Positions 4,806 to 5,224 of a stretch of DNA of 5,224 bases are shown here, piece after piece. Numbering within the stretch: the first letter of the stretch is position 1; the number at the start of each line of letters is the position of its first letter. Both the position numbers and the translations under genes were made by a program. The notes beneath the pieces were generated by a model. It did not search any database. It worked only from the letters and a program-made list of their open reading frames with translations, and was not told where the DNA came from. This DNA comes from Chloroflexi bacterium RBG_19FT_COMBO_55_16 (GTDB lineage: Bacteria > Chloroflexota > Anaerolineae > Anaerolineales > UBA4823): the NCBI GenBank assembly GCA_001795335.1, contig MGOK01000079.1:6200-11423 (forward strand), in the 5' to 3' direction.

Positions 4806-5224
4806 GTGAAGTGGTTTTACGAACTGCTTTATAGACGCTTCCATGCTCCATGGGATATCGGGCCGCGCGAGGAATTGGTTGAGTTGGTCGAGGCCGGGCG
4901 CATCAGACCATGCAAGGCGATTGATCTCGGCAGCGGGACAGCTAGCAATTCCATCTTCCTCGCCCAGCACGGCTACAATGTGACCGGCGTGGATTGCGCC
5001 GCGGCGGCGATTGATCTCGGGCGCAAGCGCGCCGCGGAGGCCGGGGTGACAGTAAATTTTATTCAAGATGATCTCACCAGCCTTCAACACGTCTCTGGCA
5101 CCTTCGATCTGCTGGTGAATTACGGCAGGCTGGACGATCTGACATCGGCGGAACGTGACCGTTACGTGCAGAACGTTTTGCCGCTCACTCACTTGAAGAG
5201 CCAGTTCCTGATCTATTGCTTCGA
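4806..5224 (+). CDS. Class I SAM-dependent methyltransferase, partial (runs off window)
   Basis: 139 complete codons are visible before the window ends in frame. The sequence opens KWFYELLYRRFHAPWDIGPREELVELVEAG and then shows motif I AIDLGSGTASNSI (38-50), the acidic ribose-binding residue in GVDC (Asp63), and DDLTSLQ (88-94). The motif IV region DLLVNYGRLDDL (101-112) and LPLTHLKSQFLIYCF follow. This is a Rossmann-fold methyltransferase of the small-molecule type. The GTG start is chosen because the upstream frame ends at TAG (4791) with no other start between, and AAGGA (4794-4798) sits 7 nt before it. The ATG at 4798 in another frame makes only ATG-GCA-CAG-TGA. The substrate is unknown. 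It does not share the FHTGR or IAGAL marks of the Sec methyltransferase, so it is not a duplicate of that gene. Confidence 0.85.
   Translation, partial: MKWFYELLYRRFHAPWDIGPREELVELVEAGRIRPCKAIDLGSGTASNSIFLAQHGYNVTGVDCAAAAIDLGRKRAAEAGVTVNFIQDDLTSLQHVSGTFDLLVNYGRLDDLTSAERDRYVQNVLPLTHLKSQFLIYCF

Noticed and set aside
4680..5192. 170-codon minus-strand ORF at the right edge
   Set aside because: It is antisense to a plus-strand methyltransferase with clear SAM motifs and an RBS.

Overview
The window looks like a bacterial chromosome segment. It has short intergenic gaps, Shine-Dalgarno sequences, a tRNA without an encoded CCA, and sigma70-like promoters. The protein repertoire and a GAAC-N4-GTTC SOS-type operator would suit a Chloroflexota (Anaerolineae-like) bacterium, but that placement is an impression from protein flavour, not a demonstrated assignment.

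Left part (1-1771, minus strand): a three-gene operon reads leftward. Its order is an alkyltransferase-like DNA-damage protein (Trp in place of the MGMT nucleophile Cys), a glyoxalase/VOC-fold protein with a long acidic tail, and a degenerate response-regulator receiver that lacks its phospho-acceptor Asp. The last two overlap by 4 bases (ATGA). In front of the operon is a near-consensus promoter (TTGACA-17-TATATT) whose spacer holds the palindrome AGAACGTATGTTCT, a LexA-type site, so the operon is probably SOS-controlled. Back-to-back with it is a second good promoter that drives a tRNA-Lys(UUU) gene at 1827-1898.

Middle part (2129-3321, plus strand), the highlight: two adjacent genes each contain one in-frame TGA exactly where their families carry the functional cysteine. 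The first is an ArsM-like SAM-dependent methyltransferase of 261 residues, TGA at 2741, in the motif WTG-U-IAGAL. A 7-bp perfect hairpin with a 5-nt, G-containing loop follows 16 nt downstream, as expected of a bacterial SECIS element. The second starts 2 nt after the first one's TAA. It is a DCC-family thiol-disulfide oxidoreductase of 134 residues, TGA at 2968, in the motif DDD-U-RF-C. A conventional ORF call would cut the first gene short at 204 aa and start the second inside the gene at a TTG. TGA is a genuine stop for at least five other genes here, so the code is not reassigned. I read this as a translationally coupled pair of selenoproteins.

Right part (3358-5224, plus strand): a single-TM DUF4760-like protein, an N-terminal remnant of a group II PLP-dependent decarboxylase, an NTF2/SnoaL-like small protein, a second and truncated copy of the DCC gene start, and a class I methyltransferase that runs off the window. 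The two gene fragments show past rearrangement.

Working model (inference): the Sec methyltransferase and the Sec oxidoreductase act together, the latter perhaps keeping a reactive chalcogen or metalloid chemistry reduced. The methyltransferase's substrate cannot be decided from sequence. Its relationship to ArsM suggests a soft metalloid or thiol/selenol-like acceptor, but the other ArsM cysteines are absent. The sel genes needed for Sec insertion are not in the window.
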